A stretch of 64,000 nt of DNA from Opisthorchis felineus (lineage: Eukaryota > Platyhelminthes > Trematoda > Opisthorchiida > Opisthorchiidae): NCBI GenBank assembly GCA_004794785.1, contig SJOL01006425.1:156782-220781 (forward strand), read 5' to 3'. The notes beneath the pieces were generated by a model, which was not told the DNA's origin, did no database searches, and saw only the letters and a program-made list of their open reading frames with translations. Both the position numbers and the translations under genes were made by a program. Below are positions 54,126 to 64,000 of the stretch, in pieces (within the stretch, counting starts at the first letter, position 1; each line of letters opens with the position of its first letter).

Positions 54126-54888
54126 ACTACTGTCGTTTATCACCAGGAGATTTCTCACTGATGTTGGTTCGTTTCGTTTCCATCAATGAAAGGGCGATGT
54201 TATCATCAATTGTGGTATACCACCTATCTTTCGCTACGATTCGCATATTGCCGGCTGAGTGGTTCCGCTCCACTCGGTGATTCTTATTACTCGCCTTTTG
54301 GCCCTTCCATATTAGGCAGTCTGGAACGTCATACCAGAAAACCTGCTTGATTTACGTCGGCCATTCACAACTTTCTTCAACCTAGACCAGTGATTGCGAG
54401 CTCCAGGCCCGCGACACTCAGGTGACCGCGAAGCCTTTTTCAGGAGGTCACAACGAGCTCTTCGAAGTCTCTGCAGTTTCTCCCACTTAAAATTACTTTT
54501 ATACACAGGCTAACGACATGAAAAAAAATCGTTTTTGTAGAATCATTTAGATGAAAATTAGATTCGAACAGAGTAAAATAAACCACTGGATCATTGGGGG
54601 TCCTTCGAAATTTTAACGTCAACTGATTCTAAATTTCTCACCTAAGCAACCCAAATGAAGAAAAACGACATCCATGTGGTTCTACTTTGCTCGCCATCTA
54701 ATTAGATTATGTGAACCGCCTCTGTGGGTTACAAAAACGACGTTAATTAATGCCTAACGGTGCAAAAAACGTGCGCTTCTGAAGCAAATTATCCATTCTA
54801 TTCCACCGTGCAGTAAGCTTGAGATGATGGTTAGATAGATGGTTGGTCTTCAACATATACCAAGTTATGCATCACCAATCAAATAGCA
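54126..54888. other. Intergenic, nothing recognised
   Basis: Only short open frames without known motifs are present. Confidence 0.4.
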
Positions 54889-55077
54889 GTCGTTCAGCAG
54901 TACTACCCTTTCGGTGCCTTGCTGCCATGGCACTAGAAGGAAGCACGATGGCTGAGATACTGTCAAGCTGCCCAAGCCTAAACAGGAGCAGCCGAGATGC
55001 CGGGGTTGGGTTCGAACCGATAACTTTCCGGTCAGCAAGTTTGCGCGTTTTATCCACTGAGCAATCTCGAGCCCAGG
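54889..55077 (-). mobile_element. tRNA-derived SINE copy, minus strand
   Basis: On the minus strand the order is CTGGGCTCGAGATTGCTCAG (A-box region), TGACCGGAAAGTTATCGGTT, the B-box region GGTTCGAACCC, TTAGGCTTGGGCAGCTTGAC, GTGCTTCCTTCTAGTGCCAT and GTACTGCTGAACGACT. It is full length and matches 31364-31545. Confidence 0.75.
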
Positions 55078-56329
55078 GACAAATACTGAGTAAAAAAATT
55101 CCTCCCAAAACGACACCGACCAGAAAAATATCCCCATACATTAACGACAGTGGAAAGACCGATACACTTTAGTTGTCGACAATATGTTTTGGTTATTCTT
55201 AGCCCAAACTACACTACACGTCCATCCATTTTGATAAAGAGCAGACGAACCGTAAAGTCCGGAGACATTCTGTCAATTAGGAACAGAAATAACAAATCAG
55301 GAATGTGAAACGCGAACAACACGTTTTCCCCATCGATCTACCCTTCATTTCACAACGCGTTGTTCTAGCTGACTGAACACCGGCAAAAAAACCGGTGGTG
55401 AATCATATAATCCAGCCATAGATTTATCAGACAATCAATTTTCCTGATATAAGTTCATGTCTACCTGGCTACAAATACAGTATTTCCAGCCAGTTAAACT
55501 GTACACGGGAAGATGAATAATGTTCAGGAACCTGGCGACGCTCTGAATGAACACTCCATTCTGCACTTCCACCTGTCAGGTTCTAGAGAGAGTAACGACG
55601 GCAACCGACGATTAATCAGTCTGTGGGCACAAAACGGCTGAAATAAAAACACGAAGGTTAAATAGAATCAGCACGGCTTTAACCACACCAGTGAGCACTA
55701 ATACTTTAAAATACTGCAGAGGATTTTTAGGGTTCCTTGAGGCATCACTGTTGCACCTAGAGTCGTTAAATTGTCCAATTGTCTGATGCAACATCTGGTT
55801 CGGAATGTGTATGCTAATTCCTGTACAAGTCACCATGGTCGTAATTATCCCCTCAATAAACACCACACAGTCTTTAAACCGGAGTAAACTGACTGTGAAT
55901 AGTAGACAAGAAACGGAATGGAATCACTTTCAGTCCGCGTGGACAAGAAGGCAGCGCCTTTACATGCATCCGCCAGGCGCTGATTTTAGGGCACTCAATG
56001 GTGAATGAGTGTTCCCAAGAGTTTGGTCAGTGAATAGCACACAGATGAATAACGGCTTTATCTTATTTTTTTGTACTGACTATATAATAGGAGGAAGTAT
56101 GACGAATTCTACAGAGCTGCCTTTCGTCCTCACACAGATTCGAAGTTACAGGGAGCGCTGTAGGGACATCTTTGCTGAGCGGACTGGTCAGTTGGAGTCA
56201 TGAGTGTGGAAGATTTGCGTAGCAGGATTGATACAGAAAACAGGACTGTGACATTACACGACAAGTTTGTGGCAAACTGCAGTGGTTGGGAGGGTTGTAG
56301 AGGGCCTTAATGGATAAATATTAATTTGC
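55078..56329. other. Intergenic, nothing recognised
   Basis: No gene or repeat match was found. Confidence 0.4.
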
Positions 56330-56465
56330 GAAGTAACATGGTGTTGGGAGGTCAAGCTGAAATTCACCTGAATCCCTTGTTTACTCTCTGTAGTTGAATG
56401 TGCTGTACATAGGCCGTTTCGTGTTTCATCTGAAAGGTATTCAAGATATCGAAGCATGTTTCATT
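56330..56465 (-). repeat. Hammerhead-family repeat fragment without ribozyme
   Basis: GAATCCCTTGTTTACTCTCT, GTTGAATGTGCTGTACATAG and ATTCAAGATATCGAAGCATG follow the minus-orientation order of copy 4. The ribozyme end is replaced by unrelated sequence. Confidence 0.5.
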
Positions 56466-56841
56466 GCTGCTTTCCGGCGTTCTCGTCGGCCTTATAAGTA
56501 GTAGTTAAGTCAACGCGGCGTTCGTACGTTTCAGGGGAAACGGGGTGATAGGCCTGTACATTTAATCCGAATTTCGTAACATCAGAAAGGTTTGCACGAA
56601 AAACGGAAGAGAGAACAGGACCACAACAGCTGTCAGACTATTAAGGGAGAAACAAGCAAGCGGCCACTGATGAAGGTAAACACACCAAACTGACAGAACG
56701 GGTTCAGAGAATAAATGGGCGGCAAGTGTGCGTCATATCTCGCAATGTCACGCTTCAGAGTGTGGGCAAGATGTGCTACAGTCAGGGACGAGGTAACGAT
56801 GGACAGAGTATCGTATGCTGAGTGGAACGAACTTGGTCATG

Positions 56842-56905
56842 TGGCATCTGGCCAAGTGGGTAGCGGATTCCATCCTTGTCGTCCAGGTTCGACTGCCGGC
56901 TACAT
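56842..56905 (+). mobile_element. tRNA-like sequence (SINE head or tRNA pseudogene)
   Basis: The A-box-like TGGCCAAGTGGGTAGCGG (56849-56866) and B-box-like GGTTCGACTGCC (56886-56897) are separated by too few bases for a normal tRNA. A SINE head or decayed tRNA is likelier than a functional gene. No second copy was found in this window. Confidence 0.35.
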
Positions 56906-59900
56906 CATCTTCGTCCGTCTAGAAACATGTAGTCAAAACAGAGCCACACAGGAAGAGTGGGGAAGAAACATACAGAGTGATGAAGCCGATATTAGTAACT
57001 GCGGCTCCCAAACATGTGGCGGTTCACAAGATTGGGTAAGTTGAACGGGAACAACACTGCATAGAACAATGAAGAAAGGTCTGCTTGCTCATCAGTAGTC
57101 CTACTTGATTTCGATTTAAGGAATCAAAACCGATCACACCTCAAATAACTCCGTCCAGAAGAGGTATCCTCAGCCTGAAAGGGGTGGGGTAAGTATCACG
57201 TGCCCCAGCTAAGACTACAGGGGGGGCTTCATTCACCTTAGCTGTAAACCGGTAACATTACCCAACTGTGAGGTATATGCACACGAAATTCTCTTTGGCA
57301 AGGTGAAATCACACCACTCTCGTCTAGATACAGTTGGACACTTCTGAAGAAACTACCTGGGCAACGAAATGGCCGGTCGACTGGACCACGTGACCTGAAT
57401 CAATCCCCCGTATCTTTTCCCATCAATCGATAGGTCGCGTTGACCGCAAAATGTGATGCCAAAATGAGCCAAACAGCCCTTCGTAAGCTGTTTTCGTTAG
57501 GTGGAGGTTGTGACTGAAGTCTTCTCAAGTCACACCACAGTGTAACTCTGCCATTTTCTGACCGCATTTGCAAACCCTCCAGTGTTTTTTTACCGTGGTC
57601 ACCATGGCACAGCTGATATGACTGGGCTCGCGATAGCGATTGTGCATAGGCGGCAATGACAGACGGCCTTAGGACCCACCACCCCTGTCTCATGCGATTG
57701 CACTGTGGCTGTTCCGTCAAAGTAGGGTCCACTTACGCACGGACCAAAGCAGCGGATGTTGGAAGGCCCAATTCAAAGGGCTTGTCTACAATATACCGAA
57801 AACAGACAAGCCCTCAAGTACGGATCGTAAGACGGAAGCACGGATGCGTCAGCCTTTGGGAAGAAAAAAACTACCAGTGCGCCAATACCGAGAGCACGTG
57901 CCTCTCGCGCCAACCCGGCGACCCTAGTTAGGCCACTGGACGAGTGAGCACATGTAGGCTGTAGGGAGAATAATGGGCTTTTTGCACCGGATCACGGTGT
58001 TGGTCATACTCCTGTTTTGTCCTGGCTAACCGCGTGACTGAAACTTGCCTCTTATGGGCTATCTCTCTGAGAGGTTAAGCTTAAGAGATGCATTAGATTA
58101 GGTTAAACACTAAGCGGAGCTACAGACGGACAGCCTTTAAAGTGCTGCTTCTATGGGCGTTAAAGAACGGAGCGAGAAACAGTGTGGGAGAGAATCACAC
58201 AGCATTTAATGGCCTAAAAAATGAACTTCAGTAGTTTCGCGTATGCTAAACCAACCACACCGACCAATCGTGTACACGCTAACCCGTTCAAACGTGACAT
58301 TTCAGGTGCTTTCAACGTACGCCGGCTTCGCATATCAGATATTCAGTACAGTCAAGGATATGCGTTGGGGATGAGCTCTAATAGGGAAGTTAGCATCCCA
58401 CATTTGGTATGAACTGGCTCAAATCCTAGTGAGGTGAACACAGACTCTGGGCGTTAACAGAGAAGCTGGTTGTTCAGCGAGCAAAATCCTCTCAATAAAG
58501 ATCCTGCCTGCCCTTCTTGGAAGGGGTGGGTGGTTAACCTTGGCTGAGTTTTTATGGACAATGAGGAAATACATGTACTTTTATCAGCAACACTAACTCC
58601 CATAAGATTAGTGTTCACCGTCTTTTTCGTTTCATTTTGGAGCTTCTTGTTCAAGGTATATAGAATAATTAGACACACGGAAAATGTAGAACAACATTTT
58701 ATTGTATAGTTAAATATATTTCAAAATGCCAGATTTGAAGACATTTATTATGATGTCCTACTGACACTCAAAAAACTGTACTTTCAAGCAAGGAACACCG
58801 TCCATATCATGCACGAACTCTACGTCACCGGCCAACAAAGAACCAGAGCGAATAGAACGATCTGGAGCATTTTTAAAATCAGAAGCCACACTGTAAAATC
58901 TGGCCTCTGTATGTCGGGTACAGTAATGTTTGTGCCTACATGCAAGAACAGAGTTCTGCAGGGAGGTCAGTAAGTTAGCCCCGGCCAGGATACTTAACTT
59001 GTCAAAATCTCACGATTAAGAAGTCTCATCCGGTCTCACAGACATTGAACTCAGGGAAAACTGGCAGAAGCATTAAATTTATATACCTTAACTACTGCAG
59101 GGCGCAATTGAAGAACGGAAGACTACCTGGATTGAAGAGACCGATTTTAGCCGTTTCGCGTGGGGACGAGGGGCTGTTCAAGCAGGAGCGTTCAGGCGAC
59201 GGTGCTTATGGCAAATGATTCTGCGGCCAGTCTACCTTGAAGCGCGGGAGCTCTGGGACGGAAATTCTTGATGACTGGTTGCAGTGTAGTAATTAGCGAT
59301 ACCACTCTGTCGGAAGAAATGTTGCAAAGAAGTGTCTTTTATGGGAACCCTCTGCGTAACCTAGCACTCTAATAAAGCACCCTGATACAGAATAGGAAGA
59401 CATTTTAAAAACCAAAAATAAAGGGTTTAACTGGCGAATTTCCCAGACAGTACGTTCAGTTTGGGGAACACGACATTTGCTCAGTATTGCAAGAAACCAA
59501 ACACAGATGGCGAATGAGAATCCAATGAAATTACGTAATTACCGTGGTGATCAAGCGTTCTCGTGACTCTTGAAAAAGCCGGGTAAAAACCGTGAACTGG
59601 AACGAAAAAAAGTGAAGTTGGTGAATCCATATTGGCTACCCAGCACAAACGAGCATGGCTTGGACGGTTACGAAAGAGGAATTTTGATGCATTTCGTTAT
59701 AAAATAAGTGCCATTGAGTGCAATTATTTGAATTGATGGAGAGACCCTTGGTGCGGGGACCTGGAACAAACAAACAGGTTAGGATTTAGGAAAATAGCCG
59801 CTGAATATTGCAAGATTATTGATGGTGTTTGGCAGTCATCTGAGTTTCTGTCTCCGTTTGCGTGTTGCTGAAATATCGTAATCAAGAGGGTGTGCATTCG

Positions 59901-60469
59901 CCTGTTCTGCATGAATGCATAAGTCAACGTCGCCACACCGTCGGTTCTGCAGAGACCAACCACTGTTTGACAGTGAATTGTCTGTTTGAAACCGCTTTCA
60001 AAACAAAGCCGAAATTAAAGCTGGTCGGCATGATTCCCATGCTTCTGGGCCACTCTATACCAACCACTCTGCCTCTGCCGTTTACCGGCTGCCGTTTTCA
60101 ATGTGGCGATTTAACTAAAAGCCACTTTGAACCTGATTTATTCGTTGATCCGGTAAGCCTTCCCACCATAGGCATGTGTACTGAACATTGTCGTCACAGC
60201 CTTTGACGTCCCCACGCTTCGTAAGACCTGAAAACTGCCCGACGTGTCATACGTCGGCTTCTGGAGGCACCTTAGTAACTAAGCTCCATCAAGGTGGTCG
60301 CAATAACCAGTTTATCGATTTTCCCGCTGTTAAGCTGTCCGCATTACCGCGACAGTTGCGATGCTTTAGCTGGTACGCCACAGGATGCCGTACTCGTCGG
60401 GTGGGATATTGGGTACAAATGAAACAGGCTTGCGTAGCCGGCAAACTGCACTCGCTTACAAACTAAGTT
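56906..60469. other. Intergenic, no confident gene
   Basis: Frames of 110-114 residues occur at 57400-57732 (minus) and 59862-60206 (plus). The latter has a GTAAGC site at 60150 but no convincing acceptor or known domain. Confidence 0.35.
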
Positions 60470-60790
60470 GGTGTTAACAGGAGACTCGACTGAACCCCAG
60501 GGGAATCTCTCGTTTCTGATATTCTTCAACTGAATGTACTGAACAAAGACCATCTCAGGTCCCAGATGCTATGGTGTTCGAGATATCGCATTATATTTTC
60601 TAGAGGGAACACACCAGTTTAGTTTACAAGCCAGTGGATTTCGCCGGTTGCGTACAACCCGGTTTTCGTGTAGAACATAAGGTTGACGGTACCTCGGGGA
60701 CTGCGCCAACCTGGTGAACCCCAAGAAGTACGAAACAGGTGGCGAGCTTTCAAAGAGTTTTCATCAATCTAATGAGAAGTATGTTCCGTG
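60470..60790 (+). repeat. Hammerhead-bearing repeat, copy 6, head-to-head
   Basis: 60470-60610 follows the minus-orientation order (GGGAATCTCTCGTTTCTGAT, TTCAACTGAATGTACTGAAC, GTTCGAGATATCGCATTATA). 60660-60790 is + orientation (GTAGAACATAAGGTTGACGG, the ribozyme, AAAGAGTTTTCATCAATCTA). The two halves are joined head to head, as in copies 3 and 5. Confidence 0.6.
60706..60748 (+). ncRNA. Degenerate hammerhead ribozyme, copy 6
   Basis: CCAAC is followed by core CTGGTGA (A6 changed to G), a damaged stem II, GAAA at 60732-60735 and CAGGTG. Two essential positions are lost. Confidence 0.5.
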
Positions 60791-62603
60791 AACGTTTGTG
60801 TGCCGTTGAGCAGTGGAATGTACAGCACGGAAAACAAGAGGGCCTGAGCATCGAGTCAATCGTCGATATGGTAGTTGGACGGGAAGATGGAAGTTTTGCC
60901 TTGGTATATGATACGAAGAATAAGCAAAAAAGGAATTCTCTTCGATTTCCCAAAGGTGGTTTGCTCATTAAACGGATAATACAACGATAACGTTGATGAT
61001 CCATAAACTTCCAGGTAGACCTGTTGCTATCAAAGTGTACTTGATGGCAATTGCTAACTGCTAGTCAGCGTGCCTCGTGAAACACTAGGCTTTACAAAGA
61101 GATGATTGATCTCAAAATGAAAACTTTTTCTTTCTGGCTTTGCGGACAACATTCTGAGGAAGAGAAGATCAACGACCAAAAGGAATAAGTCAACCAAACA
61201 AACTTTACGTAGAAAAGAACCGAAGGAATGGGAACAGGCCTGCTACTGCCTGCTGATGTTTGCGAAGGCCTTTACCGACCTACCATAGAAGTTTCGTCTG
61301 ACCAGGAAGAGAACTCTATCTTCCTGGTCCGGTTTTCACATTGCGGTGTAAAACTGGGGTTTCACAGTTATGACTGCTAATAAAAGTGGTCTTAGTTCGA
61401 TATCGCAGATTTTACCGACTTTCTGATTGGTTCTAGTTCTTTTTTGATCTTATGCCACGGGATCAGTGAACATGATATGGAAGATATGCATTCTTTGAAT
61501 GGAAGACTTTTTGAGCTTAAAGCAAATCCAACCGCTCAATAGAACCTCACGTCCTGTCATCTGATATGAACATTTTATTCGTGCTCCACTAAATGCTTGT
61601 TCTCTAATAAAACGATGTGGAAGTAGTGTAGTTTGGGCTGAAGACGATTACTAATCGGTGTCGGTCTTTCTATTGTCAACTCTTGCATGAAAATATTTGT
61701 CCGACCGGTGTCTTTTGGGAAGCTTACTTTTGCTTGACATTGTTCACGCATAATCTGGTACAGATTGCAAACCAACAGCCTATTTTGAAGACCTAGTGCT
61801 ACTGGCGCGCATTTTCCGACAGTATGTAACCCGTACATTCCCGACTGTTTGTAGTTGATCAGATGGTTGTTGATATGTTCGCAGAGCTTGGTGATTGACT
61901 TGAAAACTTTTCGTCACCATTCAAGGAGATATCAACAATGCGCCGTTGGGAACACCAATGATGTCTTCTCGAACGGTGAAAAAACTTTTGGACCCCACTG
62001 CCAAAGCCGGCGAACAGATCAACTGCCACCTGATTAATGACCTGTAAATGCCCCTGAGCTACCAATATTCCAATTCCCAACCGTATCAGCGATAGCCAAG
62101 TGGTCAGCCACCCGCGGTGCCTAATATGGTCACCCTGTAAGTGTGCTGCACACTGGTAACCGTTGTTTTATGTTCTGATTCGCTCTTCGTGAGGGTAGGT
62201 ACGAGGGCTTGTACTCTGCGGGCACTCTTGTCGGCACCTATTATGCGGTCGTTCCCCATGAAGGGTGACTGATACGGGTTGACTATCACATGGTCTTTGT
62301 AACAGAAACTTTGTCAGTCATTTGTGTGACCCCACCCCTCTTCAACTTCGAGTAGCTGTTTTTTTCCTACGGAATTTTCACCCACTGCAATCTTGCTTCC
62401 GCAGAAATCCCGCCCAGCACAAATGGAATGGAGACATGTTCCGGTTGTGCAGGCTACTGGTTCACCCCGAAATGGCAGTATAATTTGTCATTACTCTTCC
62501 AATCGTTTCTCGTGCAAAAACGGCTGATGTCAAATGGATCACCAATCAGTCACATCACTCAAGTGTGAAAATATTCACCAGTTCAGGCGTAATAATTCAG
62601 ATG
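60791..62603. other. Intergenic, nothing recognised
   Basis: Only short open frames without known motifs were found. Confidence 0.4.
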
Positions 62604-62700
62604 CTTTGGTGGAATGATAGTCACAAACTCGCTTCGCATGCCTGGTGTCCGGAGTTCAAACCCCGGTACAGTCAAGGATGTGGACTGCTGATGTGGATGA
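62604..62700 (+). repeat. B-box dispersed repeat, fragment
   Basis: CTCGCTTCGCATGCCTGGTG, TCCGGAGTTCAAACCCCGGT and GTCAAGGATGTGGACTGCTG match the reverse complement of 39390-39440, so this copy is in the opposite orientation to the two longer ones. Confidence 0.45.
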
Positions 62701-63429
62701 ATGATGTGGAATGATGTGGATGCGAATTCTACAAATCCCGCAAATATGTACAACTGCAAAAGTTCTCGAAGGACGCTCTTTTTGGTTCTCAAGGTGACAC
62801 GGAAGTTACCTCTCTGTGGGGGGGGGGTGTACCCTGATGGCGTTGCTTATGCTCGCGTTCCATTACCCTTCCAGGTGAGGCAAACTACAAATGGAAGCAG
62901 AGTTTCAAAGCAGTATGTAGAGCTGATGTACAAAGCACGCCAGCCGGTCAGATCAATAATCTGTTCGAAAGAATAGGATACCTCCGTTTCAGAGAGGTTT
63001 GGTGAACAGTCAGTGGATTTATTACTGGGCAGCATTTCGCTTTTGATGCGTAAGCCTAGTCGTTCCAAGTGAATAAGCTGTCAGTTTGACCAATTTTTAA
63101 GGCACAGAGAAGGAAAGAGTCAATCTATGAAGTCTATTTCAACTAGCCGATTTAATCATTGTTGAATGTTAGTCAGAAGTTACTGTGATTAGTGTGGATG
63201 ACTGACACTTATGTATGACAGAGGGGTCAGGGGAAAATTATCACCAAACTGGATAGGCTTTTAAAACTTGCCCTTTCTAATTAAGTCACCGTAGTGAAAT
63301 ATTGCTCTTGGGTTTCATTCACCAATTTTGCTGGTTTGTGTGAGTTAGAAAGGGACAGAACAAGGGTACTGAGACCGGGGAGATTAAGTTAATTTCACTC
63401 TGCTTAAGCTCTGTAGTTTAGACCCAGAC
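62701..63429. other. Intergenic, nothing recognised
   Basis: A poly-G run lies at about 62818-62827. No gene was recognised. Confidence 0.4.
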
Positions 63430-64000
63430 CATTTCACCGATAACCACATGCCCCAAGGTGTCAAGTCAGAAGATCTAATACCGCTGTTCATGCGTTTGCC
63501 ATTTCTACGCCCTATAGTTTGTTCACGCTGAAGTACTTGGCGATTTCCATCGCCTCCAACTCCCGTCGCTTTGGTTGTTAATCCTTGTATGAAAAGTTCC
63601 ACATTTCCAAGCCTGTTCTGTGACCAGTGTCCAGTGCATGCCCCGCTATTGTCGAGTCTCTAACTATCGCTTGATGTTCATCTACGTTTCATGATCGTAT
63701 GTACGCTTATACTAGCCGATTCCGTATGTAATTCCATGGCTGTTTGACCTTCTTGCAGTCGTTACATTTTATTTTGTATACACAGCCCGTAGTCCTGTCA
63801 GCCGCAAGGCGACCCTTCAGCTGCACCAAAACTGAGCGTAAAGTTCTCCCCTTCTGGAATGTTACACTAATGTTAGCCGTATTCACCATCCTTCTAATGA
63901 TTTCAGACGTCCCTGTTTTGTATGCGATTACTGCTGTTCTGACCCACTCTTTGTTGGGTCTTGGTGTCTCACTTTCTGTCTCACTTCGTGCCACTGTTCG
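63430..64000 (-). mobile_element. Penelope-like element 3' part, running off the right edge
   Basis: The minus strand encodes NTANISVTFQKGRTLRSVLV and TTGCVYKIKCNDCKKV, the linker and zinc-finger-like cysteines before the GIY-YIG domain. After a frameshift it gives EHQAIVRDSTIAGHALDTGH and RRELEAMEIAKYF, the latter part of the same endonuclease. The tyrosine motif itself is disrupted. The reverse transcriptase would lie beyond 64000. Confidence 0.7.

Noticed and set aside
59862..60206. 114-residue open frame with several Cys
   Set aside because: I considered an extracellular Cys-rich domain, but the cysteine pattern does not fit and no acceptor supports an exon.

Overview
The window reads as nuclear DNA of a parasitic flatworm, most likely a digenean trematode. 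It has sparse spliced genes, introns from about 39 bp to over 7 kb, moderate GC, and many decayed retroelements (Penelope-like, LINE and tRNA-derived SINE pieces, TA microsatellites). No bacterial gene organisation is present. The assignment to trematodes is an inference from gene structure and repeat style; I cannot name the species.

Three protein-coding genes can be rebuilt by joining exons at GT/AG sites with matching phase, all on the + strand. (1) The 3' end of a cullin-1 gene: four exons between 1857 and 10920, with upstream exons beyond the left edge. It encodes the last ~195 residues, including the winged-helix region, the neddylation-site motif IVRIMK and the terminal YLA. (2) A complete NDUFAF7 gene (MidA family, mitochondrial complex I assembly methyltransferase): nine exons, 17884-23635, ~410 residues. 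Four of its introns are only 39-48 bp. (3) A SIX4/5-class SIX homeobox gene: two exons (43499-44002 and 51315-51812) split by a 7.3 kb intron at the usual TQ|VSNWF site inside the homeodomain.

Layout: 1-200 LINE tail; 1857-10920 cullin-1 exons inside large repeat-bearing introns; 10921-12240 probable cullin-1 3'UTR; 12.2-17.8 kb intergenic with SINEs; 17.9-23.6 kb NDUFAF7; 23.6-43.5 kb gene-poor, with SINE, LINE and inverted-repeat pieces; 43.5-51.8 kb SIX gene, whose intron holds tail-to-tail Penelope-like fragments, an LTR-like piece and duplicated (TTG)n arrays; 51.8-64 kb gene-poor, ending in another Penelope-like remnant at the right edge.

The most interesting non-genic feature is a dispersed repeat of roughly 300 bp carrying a hammerhead ribozyme motif (CTGATGA, a GCCC/GGGC stem II, GAAA, a short self-complementary helix III, GGTC, then a stem I partner). 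At least six ribozyme-bearing copies and two without it are present, several in head-to-head (snap-back) arrangement. They lie near Penelope-like reverse transcriptase and GIY-YIG fragments, which fits known Penelope-like hammerhead elements or animal retrozymes. The three genes have unrelated functions (ubiquitin ligase scaffold, mitochondrial assembly, developmental transcription factor) and nothing suggests joint regulation.
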